Below are positions 23,035 to 32,737 of a DNA stretch of 34,065 nt, in pieces. The notes below the pieces were generated by a model. That model was given only the letters and a program-made list of their open reading frames with translations. It ran no database searches and was not told where the DNA came from. This DNA is from Streptomyces sp. UNOB3_S3 (GTDB taxonomy: Bacteria; Actinomycetota; Actinomycetes; Streptomycetales; Streptomycetaceae). The position numbers were made by a program, and so were the translations under genes. The DNA is taken from contig NZ_JAILXP010000026.1 in the NCBI RefSeq assembly GCF_020740895.1, positions 1-34,065 on the forward strand, given 5' to 3'. The number at the start of each line of letters is the position of its first letter. Within the stretch, counting starts at the first letter, position 1.

Positions 23035-24507
23035 GTGACGACCACCGCGACGATCACCACGTCCGTGCCCGCCCGCCTGGACCGGCTGCCCTGGTCCCGG
23101 TGGCATTGGACCGTGGTGATCGGTCTCGGCACGGTCTGGGTCCTGGACGGCCTGGAGGTCACGGTCGTCGGCAATATCGCCGGCCGGCTCTCCGAGCAGG
23201 GCAGCGGATTGCCGATCACTTCCGGCGGGGTGACGGGAGTGGCGGCGGCGCTCTATGTGGCGGGAGCCTGTTCCGGCGCGCTCTTCTTCGGTCGGCTGAC
23301 CGATCTCTTCGGCCGTAAAAGACTCTTCATGGTCACGCTCGCGGTCTATCTGGCCGCGACGGCGCTGACCGCGCTCTCGTATTCGTCCTGGTGGTTCTTC
23401 ACTTTCCGCTTCGTGACGGGCTTCGGTATCGGCGGTGAGTACGCGGCGATCAACTCCGCCATCGACGAACTGATCCCGGCCGCCTATCGCGGCCGTGTCG
23501 ACCTCATCATCAACGGCAGTTTCTGGCTCGGCGCCATCGCGGGTTCGTTGCTGTCGATCCTGATGCTCGACACCAGCATCTTCGCCAAGGCCGTCGGCTG
23601 GCGGCTGACCTTCGGGCTGGGCGTCGTCCTGGGGCTGGTCATCCTGCTCGTACGCCGCCAGGTGCCCGAGAGTCCGCGGTGGCTGTTCATCCACGGCAGG
23701 GCGGAGGAGGCCGAACGGCTCGTCACGTCGATCGAGAAGCGCGTGATCGCCGAGAAGGGCATCGCGCTCCCGCCGGCCAAAGGGCGTATCGCCATCCGGC
23801 AGCGCGAGAGCTTCGGATTCCGGGACATCGCCCGCACGGTCTTCTCCGACTACCGCGGCCGGGCCGTGCTGGGCCTCGCCCTCTTCGTCGGCCAGGCGTT
23901 CCTCTACAACGCGATCACCTTCGGCTTCGGCGCCATCCTCACCCGCTTCTTCGGCGTCTCCACCTCCCGCACCGGCTATTTCTTCGCCGTCATAGCGGTG
24001 GGCAACTTCCTCGGCCCGCTCTTCCTCGGCAAGCTCTTCGACACCCTGGGCCGGCGCATCATGATCTCGTCGACGTACCTCCTGGCCGGGGTCCTGCTCT
24101 TCGGCACCGCATGGCTGTTCGGCGCCGGGCACCTGAACGCCGTCACCCTCACCGCCTGCTGGGCGGTGGTCCTCTTCTTCGCCTCGGCGGGTGCCAGCAG
24201 CGCCTACCTCACCGTTTCCGAGATCTTCCCGATGGAGACCCGGGCCATGGCCATCGCCTTCTTCTACGCGGTGGGCACGGCGGTGGGCGGCATCAGCGGC
24301 CCGCTCCTCTTCTCGGCCCTCACCCAGAGCGGCGTCGTCGCCGACACGGTCGTGGCCTTCTGCCTCGGCGCGAGCCTGATGTGCGTGGGCGGAGTGGTGG
24401 CCGCGTTCCTGGCCGTACGGGCGGAAGGCCGCTCGCTGGAGGACATCGCGGCACCCCTGTCCGTCCACCCTCCCGACCCCCTGCCGGCACCGGCGCCCGC
24501 GGAATAA
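23035..24507 (+). CDS. MFS transporter, sugar/aromatic-acid porter type
   Basis: This 490-aa membrane protein has about 12 helices and clear sugar-porter-type motifs: GRLTDLFGRKRLF between helices 2 and 3, RFVTGFGIGGEYAAINSAIDELIPAAYRGR, the central VPESPRWL, and GKLFDTLGRRIM in the second half. Acidic residues D39 and E42 lie in helix 1 (VLDGLEVTVVG). It is probably a proton symporter for a sugar, organic acid or inositol-like compound. GTG 23035 is in a weak ribosome context (GGGAAA upstream). It leads an aldo/keto reductase gene 29 bases downstream, so transported substrate may be reduced or oxidised by it. Confidence 0.87.
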   Translation: MTTTATITTSVPARLDRLPWSRWHWTVVIGLGTVWVLDGLEVTVVGNIAGRLSEQGSGLPITSGGVTGVAAALYVAGACSGALFFGRLTDLFGRKRLFMVTLAVYLAATALTALSYSSWWFFTFRFVTGFGIGGEYAAINSAIDELIPAAYRGRVDLIINGSFWLGAIAGSLLSILMLDTSIFAKAVGWRLTFGLGVVLGLVILLVRRQVPESPRWLFIHGRAEEAERLVTSIEKRVIAEKGIALPPAKGRIAIRQRESFGFRDIARTVFSDYRGRAVLGLALFVGQAFLYNAITFGFGAILTRFFGVSTSRTGYFFAVIAVGNFLGPLFLGKLFDTLGRRIMISSTYLLAGVLLFGTAWLFGAGHLNAVTLTACWAVVLFFASAGASSAYLTVSEIFPMETRAMAIAFFYAVGTAVGGISGPLLFSALTQSGVVADTVVAFCLGASLMCVGGVVAAFLAVRAEGRSLEDIAAPLSVHPPDPLPAPAPAE

Positions 24508-24536
24508 CGGGCCCGGCAGGGGAGTTGAACCATCGC

Positions 24537-25499
24537 ATGGCTGACAACACGTCTGACAACACGCATCGCACGAGTATCGGCAGTCTCTCCGTCCACCCGC
24601 TGAACCTGGGCGGAAACGTCTTCGGCTGGACGGCCGACGAGAAGCGCTCCTTCGCCGTCCTCGACGCCTACGCCGAGGCGGGCGGCAACTTCATCGACAC
24701 GGCGGACGTCTACTCCGCCTGGGTGCCCGGCAATCGGGGCGGTGAATCCGAGACCATCATCGGCGACTGGCACACCGAGCGCGGCAACCGCGACACGATC
24801 GTCATCGCCACCAAGGTGGGCAACGGCGTCCCCGAGCACCGCGGCCTCGCCCCCGCCACCATCAAGGCCGATGTCGAGGCGTCCCTGCGCCGCCTCCGCA
24901 CGGACCGCATCGACCTCCTCTACACCCACGTGGACGACGAGTCCGTCCCCGTCGAGGACATCGTCACGACCCTGGACGGCCTGGTGAAGGAGGGCAAGGT
25001 CCGCGAGATCGCGGCCTCCAACATCTCGCCGGAGCGGCTGCGGGCCTCCCTGGACTTCTCCGACGCCGCCGGCCTGGCCAAGTACGCGGCGATCCAGCCC
25101 CACTACAACCTGGTCTCGCGCGACACCTACGAGGGCGAACTCGCCGCCGTCGCCGCCGAGCACGGCCTTGCCGCGATCCCGTACTTCGCCCTGGCCTCGG
25201 GCTTCCTGACCGGCAAGTACCGCCCGGGCACGACGGTGGACAGCGCGCGGGCGGGCGGCGCGGCGCACTACCTGGAGACGGAGCGGGGCGTGCGCGTGCT
25301 GGCCGCCCTCGACGAGGTGGCCGCGGCCCACGACGCCGAGCTCGCGACCGTGGCCCTGGCCTGGCTCGCGGCCCAGCCGACCGTGGCCACGCCGCTGGCC
25401 AGCGCCCGCACGGTCGAGCAACTGCCGCCGCTGCTGGCGGTGGTGGACCTGAAGCTCACGGACGCGGAGCTGGCGAAGCTGACGGAGGCGTCGGCGTAG
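24537..25499 (+). CDS. Aldo/keto reductase
   Basis: This 320-aa NADPH-dependent oxidoreductase has the TIM-barrel family layout: FIDTADVYS (catalytic D and Y, about 41-49), IATKVG (K), LYTHVDDE where the usual LxxxHxxD histidine is present, and the C-terminal NADP-binding region with [11 protein letters not shown]. It should reduce aldehydes or ketones in the cytoplasm. ATG 24537 has GGGGAG somewhat far upstream. It follows the MFS gene by 29 bases and is likely cotranscribed. The substrate cannot be told; the family is broad. Confidence 0.9.
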   Translation: MADNTSDNTHRTSIGSLSVHPLNLGGNVFGWTADEKRSFAVLDAYAEAGGNFIDTADVYSAWVPGNRGGESETIIGDWHTERGNRDTIVIATKVGNGVPEHRGLAPATIKADVEASLRRLRTDRIDLLYTHVDDESVPVEDIVTTLDGLVKEGKVREIAASNISPERLRASLDFSDAAGLAKYAAIQPHYNLVSRDTYEGELAAVAAEHGLAAIPYFALASGFLTGKYRPGTTVDSARAGGAAHYLETERGVRVLAALDEVAAAHDAELATVALAWLAAQPTVATPLASARTVEQLPPLLAVVDLKLTDAELAKLTEASA

Positions 25500-25536
25500 G
25501 ACGGGATTGGCCCATGACCGCGGGCAGTAAGTGGCC

Positions 25537-25573
25537 CTGTCCGGTGGGACAAGGACTCCATAGGCTCGCGGTC
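25537..25573 (+). promoter_or_regulatory. Probable leaderless promoter of the DsbA-family gene
   Basis: CTGTCC (25537-25542), an 18-base spacer and TAGGCT (25561-25566) lie so that transcription would start at the A of ATG 25574, seven bases beyond the -10. There is no Shine-Dalgarno sequence, which supports a leaderless mRNA. Confidence 0.5.
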
Positions 25574-26203
25574 ATGACAAACAACATCACGAACAACATG
25601 ACGACCAAGGTGGACTTCTACTTCGACCCCATCTGCCCCTTCGCCTGGATCACATCCCGCTGGATCCTGGAGGTGGAGCGGCACCGCGACCTCGACCTGC
25701 GCTTCCGCGTCATGAGCCTGTCCGTGCTCAACGAAGGCCGCGAGGACCTGCCCGAGCGCTACCGCCAACTCCTGGACACCGGCTGGGGCCCGGTCCGGGT
25801 GTGCACGGCGGCGGCCCAGGAACACGGCGAACACGTGCTCCGGGACCTCTACACAGCGCTGGGCACCCGAATCCACACGGCTGACCGGGAGGCTACCGCT
25901 GAGGTCATCCGCGAGGCCCTCGCCGAGGCGGGCCTGCCGAAGGAACTGGCGGACGCGGCGCACACGACGGACTACGACGAGGCGCTGCGCAAGAGCCACC
26001 ACGAGGGCATGGACCCGGTAGGCGAGGAAGTGGGCACACCCACGCTGCACGTCGACGGCGTCGCCTTCTTCGGCCCGGTCCTGACCGCGATACCGCGCGG
26101 CGAGGACGCCGTCCGGATCTTCGACGGCATACGCCTGCTCACCGGCTACCCCAAGTTCTTCGAACTGAAGCGCACGAGGACGGGCGACCTGGACTTCAGC
26201 TAG
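25574..26203 (+). CDS. DsbA-like protein of the mycothiol-dependent nitroreductase family (Rv2466c-like)
   Basis: This 209-aa thioredoxin-fold protein matches the Rv2466c-type family along its length: [76 protein letters not shown] and the end [10 protein letters not shown]. Characterised members use mycothiol as electron donor and can reduce nitro-prodrugs. The active site here is C21-P-F-A24; Rv2466c has CPWC, so the resolving cysteine is missing and a monothiol mechanism is implied. The start at 25574 lacks a ribosome site but has a leaderless promoter; ATG 25514 is the alternative. Its stop shares CTAG with the convergent gene. Confidence 0.9.
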   Translation: MTNNITNNMTTKVDFYFDPICPFAWITSRWILEVERHRDLDLRFRVMSLSVLNEGREDLPERYRQLLDTGWGPVRVCTAAAQEHGEHVLRDLYTALGTRIHTADREATAEVIREALAEAGLPKELADAAHTTDYDEALRKSHHEGMDPVGEEVGTPTLHVDGVAFFGPVLTAIPRGEDAVRIFDGIRLLTGYPKFFELKRTRTGDLDFS

Positions 26204-26505
26204 CGGCGGCTGCTGTTCCGCTCCACGACCCAGGAAGCGAGCGCGACGGTTCCGGCGACCCCGAAGACGGACGGCCAAGCCCCAACCTTCTTGGCCAGCG
26301 GATGCGACCCGGCGAAGGCGGCCACGTAGAGCCCGCCGAGCCCGGCGGCGGCCCCGGCGCCGGCGGTGTCCTTCCACTGCTTGGCGGCGAGGGCCCCGGC
26401 GGCGGCGAGGGCCACTCCACCGAGGGGCCGCTTTCCGGTCCACCGGGCGATGCCGTAACCGCCGATGAGACCACCGGCGGCCACCAGGGACGTAGGAACT
26501 GCCAC
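26200..26505 (-). CDS. Small actinomycete membrane protein
   Basis: This 101-aa protein has three hydrophobic, Gly/Ala-rich segments (about 4-20, 28-42 and 50-66, with a fourth weaker one near 78-93) and a basic C-terminus NSSRR, consistent with a small multi-span membrane protein. GTG 26505 has GGAGG eight bases upstream. The stop overlaps that of the convergent nitroreductase-like gene (CTAG at 26200-26203), so there is no room for a terminator between them. I do not recognise a named family. It is divergent from the O-methyltransferase gene with 87 bases between. Confidence 0.75.
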   Translation of the reverse strand: MAVPTSLVAAGGLIGGYGIARWTGKRPLGGVALAAAGALAAKQWKDTAGAGAAAGLGGLYVAAFAGSHPLAKKVGAWPSVFGVAGTVALASWVVERNSSRR

Positions 26506-26592
26506 AGCAACAACCTCCGCATCAAGGGACTCGTCTTAAAGCTAACGCCGGGGGAGGAAGAATCGTCCGCCACCCTGGGCATGAATCGCTGA

Positions 26593-27606
26593 GTGACCAA
26601 TGACGACGCGAGCGCGGCTCGAATCATCGACGAAGCCCTCGGCTTCCTCTACCCGGCAGCACTGCGCACGGCGGCTGCCGTAGGCGTGGCGGACCACCTG
26701 ACGGACGGCCCCCGCACCCCGTCGGACCTGGCGAAGGCGACGGGCACGGACCCCCGCAGCCTCCATCGCGTCCTCCGCCTCCTGGCCACGCGGGGCCTGT
26801 TCGAGGAGGACGCGGAGGGCCGCTTCCATCTGACGGAGACGGGCTCGGCACTCCGCTCGGACGCGCCCGTGTCCGTGCGCTCGGCGGTCCTGATGATCAC
26901 GGACCGGACGTTCTGGCTGCCGGCGGGCGAGATGACGAGGTGCCTGGAGGAAGGCACCTCGGCCTTCGAGGGCATCTTCGGGGTCCCGTTCTTCGACTAC
27001 TTCACGGGGAACGCGGAGACAGCGGCGATCTTCCACGACGGCATGGCCTCCATGTCCGACGCGGAAAACCAACCGATCGCGGACGCGTACTCGTTCCCGC
27101 CTTCGGCCACGGTCGTCGACGTAGGCGGAGGCCACGGCGGCCTCCTCCAATCGGCCCTCCGCAACACCCCGGGCCTCCAGGGCATCCTCTACGACCGGCC
27201 CCACGTCCTGGCCGGCCACCGCCTGGACACCCCGGATCTGGCGGGTCGCTGGACCCTGGCCGAAGGCGACTTCTTCACCTCGGCCCCGCCCGGCGACATC
27301 TACCTCCTCAAGCGCATCCTCCACGACTGGGACGACACCCAGTCCCGCACGATCCTCCGCAATTGCCGCGAGGCCATGGCGCCGGGCGGCCGGGTCCTGG
27401 TCATCGACGCGGTGATCCCCCAGGACAACGCTCCTCACCAGGGCAAGACGCTGGACCTGTTGATGATGGCGTCGTTGGTGGGCCGGGAACGCACGGAGCG
27501 GGAATTCAAGGACCTGTTCGCGGAGGCGGGCCTTCACCTCTCCCGGATCATCCCGACGGGCACGGTGCTGTCGATCGTGGAGGCCGTGGCGGCAACGGAC
27601 GCATAA
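26593..27606 (+). CDS. SAM-dependent O-methyltransferase (AcrC/DnrK type)
   Basis: This 337-aa enzyme follows the small-molecule O-methyltransferase layout: an N-terminal winged-helix dimerisation domain (about 10-95), then a Rossmann SAM domain with DVGGGHG at 176-182, a GDFF segment at 225-228 and LHDWDD (H244, probable general base) and the C-terminal LIG-like GTVLSIVEA. It should methylate a phenolic or hydroxyl substrate, as in polyketide tailoring or plant-like COMT reactions, but no biosynthetic genes adjoin it. GTG 26593 has no close ribosome site; GGGGGAGGAAG lies 23 bases upstream, too far to be optimal. Confidence 0.9.
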   Translation: MTNDDASAARIIDEALGFLYPAALRTAAAVGVADHLTDGPRTPSDLAKATGTDPRSLHRVLRLLATRGLFEEDAEGRFHLTETGSALRSDAPVSVRSAVLMITDRTFWLPAGEMTRCLEEGTSAFEGIFGVPFFDYFTGNAETAAIFHDGMASMSDAENQPIADAYSFPPSATVVDVGGGHGGLLQSALRNTPGLQGILYDRPHVLAGHRLDTPDLAGRWTLAEGDFFTSAPPGDIYLLKRILHDWDDTQSRTILRNCREAMAPGGRVLVIDAVIPQDNAPHQGKTLDLLMMASLVGRERTEREFKDLFAEAGLHLSRIIPTGTVLSIVEAVAATDA

Positions 27607-27619
27607 CGGGCTGGGAAAC

Positions 27620-28231
27620 CTACGACCGAAAACCGATGATCCCGAACCCAGGCCGGGCCTCGGCATGCCGCAGCCACCCGATGACGTCCATGACCGCGTC
27701 GACGACCTCGGGCTCCAGCGGCGGGGCGTGCCCCTTCCGCTTGGTCTCCTCGAACTGCTCCAAGGCCTTGGCGCACTGCTCCGGGGTCCACTCCCCACAC
27801 CCCGGCGCCTCGTACGGCCGCGGCAGGGGCTTCGGCACATCGCCGTAGCTGAAGTCCTCCACGGAAACCGCCGTGATCCCGAGGGCCCGCAGCCCGTCGT
27901 CGACCACCGACAGCCAACTGCCCCGGAAGGGAGAGAAGGAGGAGTTGTCGAGGAAGGAACCGGTGAGCTCGCAGAGCCGCTTGTACGCGTACCCGTACTG
28001 AAAGGCGTGCCCCTCGTCCTCACTGAACGGCCCGCCGTTGACGACGGCCTCCAACGCCTCGTACGCCGTGGGCGCGCCGTCCTCTATCGCATCCGAGAAC
28101 CAGTCGTCGGCACGCGCCAGGTCGTCGGCGAAGTCGTCACGGATGACCTGAAGCAATTGCTCGTCACGCGAACCAACCAGGGCGCGAGTCTTGGCAGGGT
28201 CCAGCAGATACACACTCAGTCCCGAACTCAT
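27620..28231 (-). CDS. Uncharacterised conserved actinomycete protein
   Basis: This 203-aa soluble acidic protein begins MSSGLSVYLLDPAKTRALVG and ends with GWLRHAEARPGFGIIGFRS. It contains YGYAYKRLCELTGSFLDN and a Trp-Leu-Ser segment. It resembles an uncharacterised Streptomyces family (possibly DUF7691, from memory, unsure). There are no membrane helices, signal peptide or catalytic motif. ATG 28231 has a TAGGTT box seven bases upstream on the minus strand, suggesting a leaderless mRNA, and the longer frame from 28261 would put that box inside the coding sequence. It converges on the methyltransferase gene with a 13-base gap. Confidence 0.75.
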   Translation of the reverse strand: MSSGLSVYLLDPAKTRALVGSRDEQLLQVIRDDFADDLARADDWFSDAIEDGAPTAYEALEAVVNGGPFSEDEGHAFQYGYAYKRLCELTGSFLDNSSFSPFRGSWLSVVDDGLRALGITAVSVEDFSYGDVPKPLPRPYEAPGCGEWTPEQCAKALEQFEETKRKGHAPPLEPEVVDAVMDVIGWLRHAEARPGFGIIGFRS

Positions 28232-28238
28232 GTGCCTG

Positions 28239-28244
28239 AACCTA
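28239..28244 (-). promoter_or_regulatory. -10-like box TAGGTT, leaderless context
   Basis: TAGGTT on the minus strand ends seven bases before ATG 28231, the same geometry as at 25561 and 28303. The -35 is not clear. Confidence 0.35.
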
Positions 28245-28302
28245 GCGGTGACCACTGACAACGCCGTCCGTTTCCTTCAAGACCCAGCGCTATGCCCCTC
28301 TC

Positions 28303-28308
28303 TAAGCT
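28303..28308 (+). promoter_or_regulatory. -10-like box TAAGCT, leaderless context
   Basis: TAAGCT ends seven bases before ATG 28316 with no Shine-Dalgarno between. A possible -35 AAGACC lies about 18 bases upstream. Confidence 0.4.
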
Positions 28309-28315
28309 CCCGGGC

Positions 28316-28720
28316 ATGAGCACATCACCAACCCCCGCATTCCACTCCGTGGGCCTCGTCGTCTCCGACCTCACCGCGTCCCTCGCCTTCTACCGACGCC
28401 TCGGGATCGAGTTCCCCGAAGGCTCCGAGGACCAGCCGCACGTGGAGGCCGTCCTGCCGGGCGGCCTGCGCCTCCTCCTCGACCCCGAGAGCACCGTCCG
28501 CTCCTTCCACCCGGCGTGGCGCCCGCCGACAGGCGGCAGCCGCATGGGTCTGGCATTCCGATGCGAGGGACCCGAGCACGTCGACGCGGTGTACGAGGAC
28601 CTGGTCGCCGCCGGGTATCACGGTGAGCTGAAGCCGTGGGACGCCTTCTGGGGCCAGCGCTACGCCGTGGTGCACGACCCGGACGGCAACGGCGTCGACC
28701 TCTTCGCACCCTTGGCGTGA
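28316..28720 (+). CDS. VOC-family (glyoxalase/bleomycin-resistance-like) protein
   Basis: This 134-aa protein has two beta-alpha-beta-beta-beta modules: SVGLVVSDLTASLAFYRRLGI at the start and YAVVHDPDGNGVDLFAP at the end. Such proteins bind a metal and act as lyases or dioxygenases, or sequester drugs. H10 is the likely first metal ligand; the last module ends NGVDLF where the metal-binding Glu is often found, so it has Asp instead. ATG 28316 fits a leaderless mRNA. It converges with one base gap on the AraC gene; a VOC enzyme next to an AraC regulator is a common pairing, suggesting shared function. Confidence 0.88.
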   Translation: MSTSPTPAFHSVGLVVSDLTASLAFYRRLGIEFPEGSEDQPHVEAVLPGGLRLLLDPESTVRSFHPAWRPPTGGSRMGLAFRCEGPEHVDAVYEDLVAAGYHGELKPWDAFWGQRYAVVHDPDGNGVDLFAPLA

Positions 28721-28721
28721 G

Positions 28722-29471
28722 CTACTGCCGCACCAGCCCGGACAGCGGCTCTCCCGTCAGCTCCCGTACATCACGCGCCAGATGAGCCTGATCTGCGAAG
28801 CCGGCCCGGGCGGCCGTCTCCGCGAAGGGCACCCCGGAACGAGCCAGGGCGAGAGCGCGCTGCAGACGGAGGATCCGGGCCAGGGTCTTGGGCCCGTAGC
28901 CGAATGCATTCAGGGCAAGCCGATGGAGCCGCCGCGCACCGAGCCCCACCGATTCGGCAGTCGCCGCGACGGACCGGCCAGCAGCCAGGGACGCCACGAC
29001 CGCCCGCAGAAGCGGATCAGGAGGCGGCGAGTCGGCCGCGAAACGCAACGCCAGCTCCTCAAGCGCGGCGGCCGGATCGGCCGCCGCGTCAACGCCCTCC
29101 GTGAAGTGGCGTACTTCGTCGGCAGCCGACCAGATGTCGGCGAGCTCCACACGCCGATCCCGCAACTCATTCGCGGGCACGCCGAGCAGGGCGGGGGCGG
29201 TACCCGGATGGAAGCGGATACCAGCCCAGGGACCTTGCGCGCCGAGGCCAGGACGGTACGCCCGGGTATCAGGCCCGGCGACAAGAAGCCTGCCCTCGGT
29301 CCACAGCAGATCCATGCAGCCATCAGGCAACACGGTCACGGCTTCGCCGCCCTCCGCGCCCCGCGTCCACACCACGGCGTGCGGCAGCCGGGAGGCGCGT
29401 TCTGCGTACTCGGCGGCCACGCCACGAAGGGCCGGTTCAGCTGGCGGCAATGGCGGAGTACGTCCATACAT
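28722..29471 (-). CDS. AraC-family transcriptional regulator
   Basis: This protein of up to 249 aa has an N-terminal effector-type domain ([26 protein letters not shown]) and a C-terminal double HTH (about 165-245) with [19 protein letters not shown] and [29 protein letters not shown]. It resembles AraC regulators of the DUF6597-type group and probably controls the neighbouring VOC gene. The start is uncertain: ATG 29471 overlaps the end of the helicase gene by 35 bases, while GTG 29420 ([11 protein letters not shown]) would start 17 bases past it and is close to the usual family start. Neither has a good ribosome site. The overlap could mean that the defence genes displaced the native promoter. 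Confidence 0.87.
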   Translation of the reverse strand: MYGRTPPLPPAEPALRGVAAEYAERASRLPHAVVWTRGAEGGEAVTVLPDGCMDLLWTEGRLLVAGPDTRAYRPGLGAQGPWAGIRFHPGTAPALLGVPANELRDRRVELADIWSAADEVRHFTEGVDAAADPAAALEELALRFAADSPPPDPLLRAVVASLAAGRSVAATAESVGLGARRLHRLALNAFGYGPKTLARILRLQRALALARSGVPFAETAARAGFADQAHLARDVRELTGEPLSGLVRQ

Positions 29472-32400
29472 CAGCCGGCATCTCGTGCCTGAGCTTCCAG
29501 GTGATGGCCATGGGGTTACTTCCCTTGTGGGAGGCGTACTCGCCAGGGCCCAGCAACATCCACGGTTGTGCACCACCTATGTCGTTCTTCTTGTACCGGC
29601 GTACGAACAAGAAGACGTCAGAGCCGTTCTCCCTGTGGTTCTGGTACCGCATACCTGTGCGTGAGGTGCTGGACGTCTGGTTCTGAGACTCCCAGTGGAA
29701 GAGCTCAGGACTCAGTGCGTAGTCCTTGTATCGGGTTTCCGGGGAGAAGTCCTTTTCATCCTTTTCGAGGGTGATGAGCAGCGCATCGATCTTTGCGCTT
29801 TCGCACCACTTCACGCCCTCGCGGAAGTGCCCGGGGAGGAACCCACCCACGCTTGCTTGACCGAGCGCGGGCAGGATCTCTTCCCTGCTGTAGGAGGCGT
29901 GGACGGTGAGCGGGATGTCAGCCTGCGCCCCCACCAACTGCACGGGGAGGTGCTCCGTGTGAGCCAGGTTGTGGCTCAGTACCTGCCGGAGTTCACTCCG
30001 GAAGTCGACCTGCTTGGCCAGCGCTTGGAAGCCTTCGTCGTATGAGGTGAAGTTTCCACCCAGCGGCCACAGGGAGAAGAAGAGCATCCTGGCGTACGCC
30101 TGGCCCTGCTGGTCGAGGGAGTCGTACGCCGGAACGTTGTCCTCAAGCATCTGGCTGTACGCAGCCACGCGAGCAGGGTCATCGACGTGGAGGAAGGCGG
30201 AGACGCGCTTGAGTAGAGCCTCTTCACCGTCCGGTCCAACCTCGGGCAGGAAGCGGGCCCGGCGCAGCAGACGTGTCCAGGAGTTATTGGCGCGGTAGAG
30301 CTCCTTAAGCTCACGCTGGCTCTCACGGAGATAGCCGGAGAGCGTCGGTTCCGCGTACGCGGCGACCTCGCGTGTCAGCTGCGTGACATTGACACCGATC
30401 TGGTTCTTGATGTTCTCAAGGATCCGTTTCTTCGACTTCCGGTCGAGCACGATCTGGCACCCGGACGGGAGGAGCGGGAAGTCTTGCTCCATGTTGTCGA
30501 CCAGGCGCTTACGGGTCAGGTTGGTGAGCGCCCGGAATTGCTCCTCGAAACGGAACTCCTTGCGGTGCTGCCCGATGAAGTCGAGGACGGTGAGCACGGC
30601 CTTGTTGGGGGTCCGTCGGAGGCCGCGGCCGAGCTGCTGGAGGAAGACGGTGGCGCTGGAGGTCGGCCGGAGCAGGAGGAGGGTGTCGACATCAGGGATG
30701 TCCAGCCCCTCGTTGAACAGATCGACTGAGAAGAGGACCTGGAGCTTGCCCTCACGCAGATCAGTCAGCGCCTGGGCGCGCTCTGCCGCGGGAGTAGAGG
30801 CATCGAGGGCCTTAGCGTTGAGCCCAGCTTGCTGGAAGAAGTCGGCCATGAAACGGGCGTGCGCGACGGACACACAGAAGCCCAGGGCCCGCATGGAGCC
30901 AGGGTCGGTCACCTTGTCCTGCACGGCCTTGACGACCAGGCGCGCCCGAGCATGGTTTCCGGTGAACAGTTTGTCGAGCTCACCGGTGTCGTAGGCACCA
31001 CGCTTCCACGTCAGGCCTTCCAGGTCCACGCTGTCAGCGATCCCGAAGTAGTGGAAGGGGCTCAGAAGGTCGTTCTCCAGTGCTTCCCACAGACGCATTT
31101 CGGCGGCGATACGACCGTCGAAGAACTCGTCTTGGACGTTCTGCCCGTCCATGCGCTCAGGGGTGGCAGTCAGCCCAAGGAACTCTGCGGGCGCGAAGTG
31201 GTCGATGATGCGCCGGTAGGTCCGCGAGGCGCTGTGGTGGAACTCGTCGATGACGATCACATCGAAGTGATCAGGGGCAAAGCGCTCGAGCGAGCGCTCA
31301 TGCAGGGACTGAACACTGGCGAAGACATGGGTCCAGTGCTCCGGAACGTCACCGTCGACCAGCAACTCGCCGAAGTTCGCGTCGTTCAGCACGTGCTGGT
31401 ACGTGAGAAGCGACTGCTTCAGGATCTCTTTGCGGTGGGCGACGAAAAGGAGCTTGAGGTCACCGTTCTGAAGCTTCGCTCGCAGCGCTCGGTAGTCGAG
31501 GGCCGCCATCACGGTCTTGCCAGTGCCTGTCGCTGCGACGAGGAGGTTGCGGTGACGATCGTGGATGTCGCGCTCGACCTGGAGTCGCTCCAGCATGTCC
31601 TTCTGATGGGGGTACGGGCGCACTTCAAGCCCAGACAAGGTGATGCTGGGCCTGGTTCCCCCTCCTTTACCGCCCGCTTCCAGCAGTGCAGCGTCAAGCC
31701 GCTCGCCGTCCCTGTCGGGGTCGTACGGCTCAAATGCTGCGTCGCTCCAGTAGGCGTCGAAGGTCGCCTCGAACTTCTTGAGAACTGCCGGAGTGGCCAC
31801 AGACGACAGACGGACGTTCCACTCCAGGCCGTCGAGGAGAGCCGTCCGTGAGAGGTTGGAGCTGCCCACGTAGGCGGTGTCGTACCCGCTGTTGCGGCGG
31901 ATGAGCCAGGCCTTCGCATGGAGACGGGTGGACCGCAGCTCGTAGTTGACCTTGACCTCTGCGTTGAAGTCCTTGACCAGCCGATCCAGCGCTTTCCGTT
32001 CGGTGGCTCCGATGTAGGTAGTGGTGATGACGCGGATGGGCACGCCACGGGCAGCCGCTTCCTTGAGGGAGTCCTCGAGCACACGCAGACCGTGCCACTT
32101 CACGAACGCACAGAGGAGGTCAACACGGTCTGCGGTGGCGAGCTCGGCGCGTAGCTCAAATCCAAGGTTGGGATCTTCGGGCGAATTGGTGAGCAGGGCC
32201 GTGTCTGACAGGGGCGTTGCAGGCCGGATGCTGTAGGCGCCCGGTGCTTCCTGCTCAGCGATGGCAAGCAACTGGCGCGGGCCATCTGCGATCACCTCAA
32301 CCCACTGCTTGGCTCCCTCGATGCTGCCCATGGACTCGAGGATGTGGTTTGCCGCCAAGACCTGCTCGGACGCCGGCAGTGAGGCAAGGATCTGGTGGAC

Positions 32401-32577
32401 GGTTTGGGCGATGTGGCGGGCCAAGACGTGGGGAGAGGAGTGCTCACCCACCGGCTGGGCTGTGGACTTCCAGCCGTTGGCCTCGAGCGTCTGCAGATGC
32501 CCTTCGAGGCGCGAGGTGATCAGCTGCTCGTACAGGCCGGGTACCGGCGTTGGTTGGCTGCCGAAGTGATCACTCAT
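29437..32577 (-). CDS. PLD nuclease, DEAD/DEAH helicase and DUF3427 fusion; candidate defence effector
   Basis: This 1046-aa protein joins three parts. First, a phospholipase-D-like nuclease at about 135-285 with HAK (H220, K222) and GSSN (238-241), one HKD set, so the enzyme probably dimerises. Second, a superfamily 2 helicase with Walker A ATGTGKT (349-355), DEFH (444-447), TAT (470-472) and QQLGRGLRR (647-655). Third, a C-terminal DUF3427 region (about 860-1040) with [18 protein letters not shown] and [18 protein letters not shown]. The organisation suits an ATP-driven nuclease acting on foreign DNA. GGGGG lies just upstream of ATG 32577. It is divergent from the McrB-N nuclease gene across 160 bases. 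Codon use is less GC-biased than in neighbours. Confidence 0.9.
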   Translation of the reverse strand: MSDHFGSQPTPVPGLYEQLITSRLEGHLQTLEANGWKSTAQPVGEHSSPHVLARHIAQTVHQILASLPASEQVLAANHILESMGSIEGAKQWVEVIADGPRQLLAIAEQEAPGAYSIRPATPLSDTALLTNSPEDPNLGFELRAELATADRVDLLCAFVKWHGLRVLEDSLKEAAARGVPIRVITTTYIGATERKALDRLVKDFNAEVKVNYELRSTRLHAKAWLIRRNSGYDTAYVGSSNLSRTALLDGLEWNVRLSSVATPAVLKKFEATFDAYWSDAAFEPYDPDRDGERLDAALLEAGGKGGGTRPSITLSGLEVRPYPHQKDMLERLQVERDIHDRHRNLLVAATGTGKTVMAALDYRALRAKLQNGDLKLLFVAHRKEILKQSLLTYQHVLNDANFGELLVDGDVPEHWTHVFASVQSLHERSLERFAPDHFDVIVIDEFHHSASRTYRRIIDHFAPAEFLGLTATPERMDGQNVQDEFFDGRIAAEMRLWEALENDLLSPFHYFGIADSVDLEGLTWKRGAYDTGELDKLFTGNHARARLVVKAVQDKVTDPGSMRALGFCVSVAHARFMADFFQQAGLNAKALDASTPAAERAQALTDLREGKLQVLFSVDLFNEGLDIPDVDTLLLLRPTSSATVFLQQLGRGLRRTPNKAVLTVLDFIGQHRKEFRFEEQFRALTNLTRKRLVDNMEQDFPLLPSGCQIVLDRKSKKRILENIKNQIGVNVTQLTREVAAYAEPTLSGYLRESQRELKELYRANNSWTRLLRRARFLPEVGPDGEEALLKRVSAFLHVDDPARVAAYSQMLEDNVPAYDSLDQQGQAYARMLFFSLWPLGGNFTSYDEGFQALAKQVDFRSELRQVLSHNLAHTEHLPVQLVGAQADIPLTVHASYSREEILPALGQASVGGFLPGHFREGVKWCESAKIDALLITLEKDEKDFSPETRYKDYALSPELFHWESQNQTSSTSRTGMRYQNHRENGSDVFLFVRRYKKNDIGGAQPWMLLGPGEYASHKGSNPMAITWKLRHEMPADVWTYSAIAAS

Positions 32578-32697
32578 GGCTGTCCCCCTCGTCTCCCCAA
32601 CTGATGTGGATGTTCTATCAGCGGGGTGTGACAGCGGGCCGTGATGGCACGTCGGAGGAGGGGGCCTTCATGCCTAGACACGTCTGAAAGGTGCCTG

Positions 32698-32737
32698 TTG
32701 GTGACAGATATTGATCGCCTCTAGGTAGTGTCCGGCC
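32698..32737 (+). promoter_or_regulatory. Promoter of the McrB-N nuclease gene
   Basis: TTGGTG (32698-32703) and TAGGTA (32722-32727) are 18 bases apart and resemble a housekeeping promoter. Transcription would start only about four bases before ATG 32738, so the mRNA is leaderless or nearly so. The divergent helicase promoter must lie in the same 160-base gap, perhaps with TAGAAC (complement of 32612-32617) as its -10. Confidence 0.5.
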
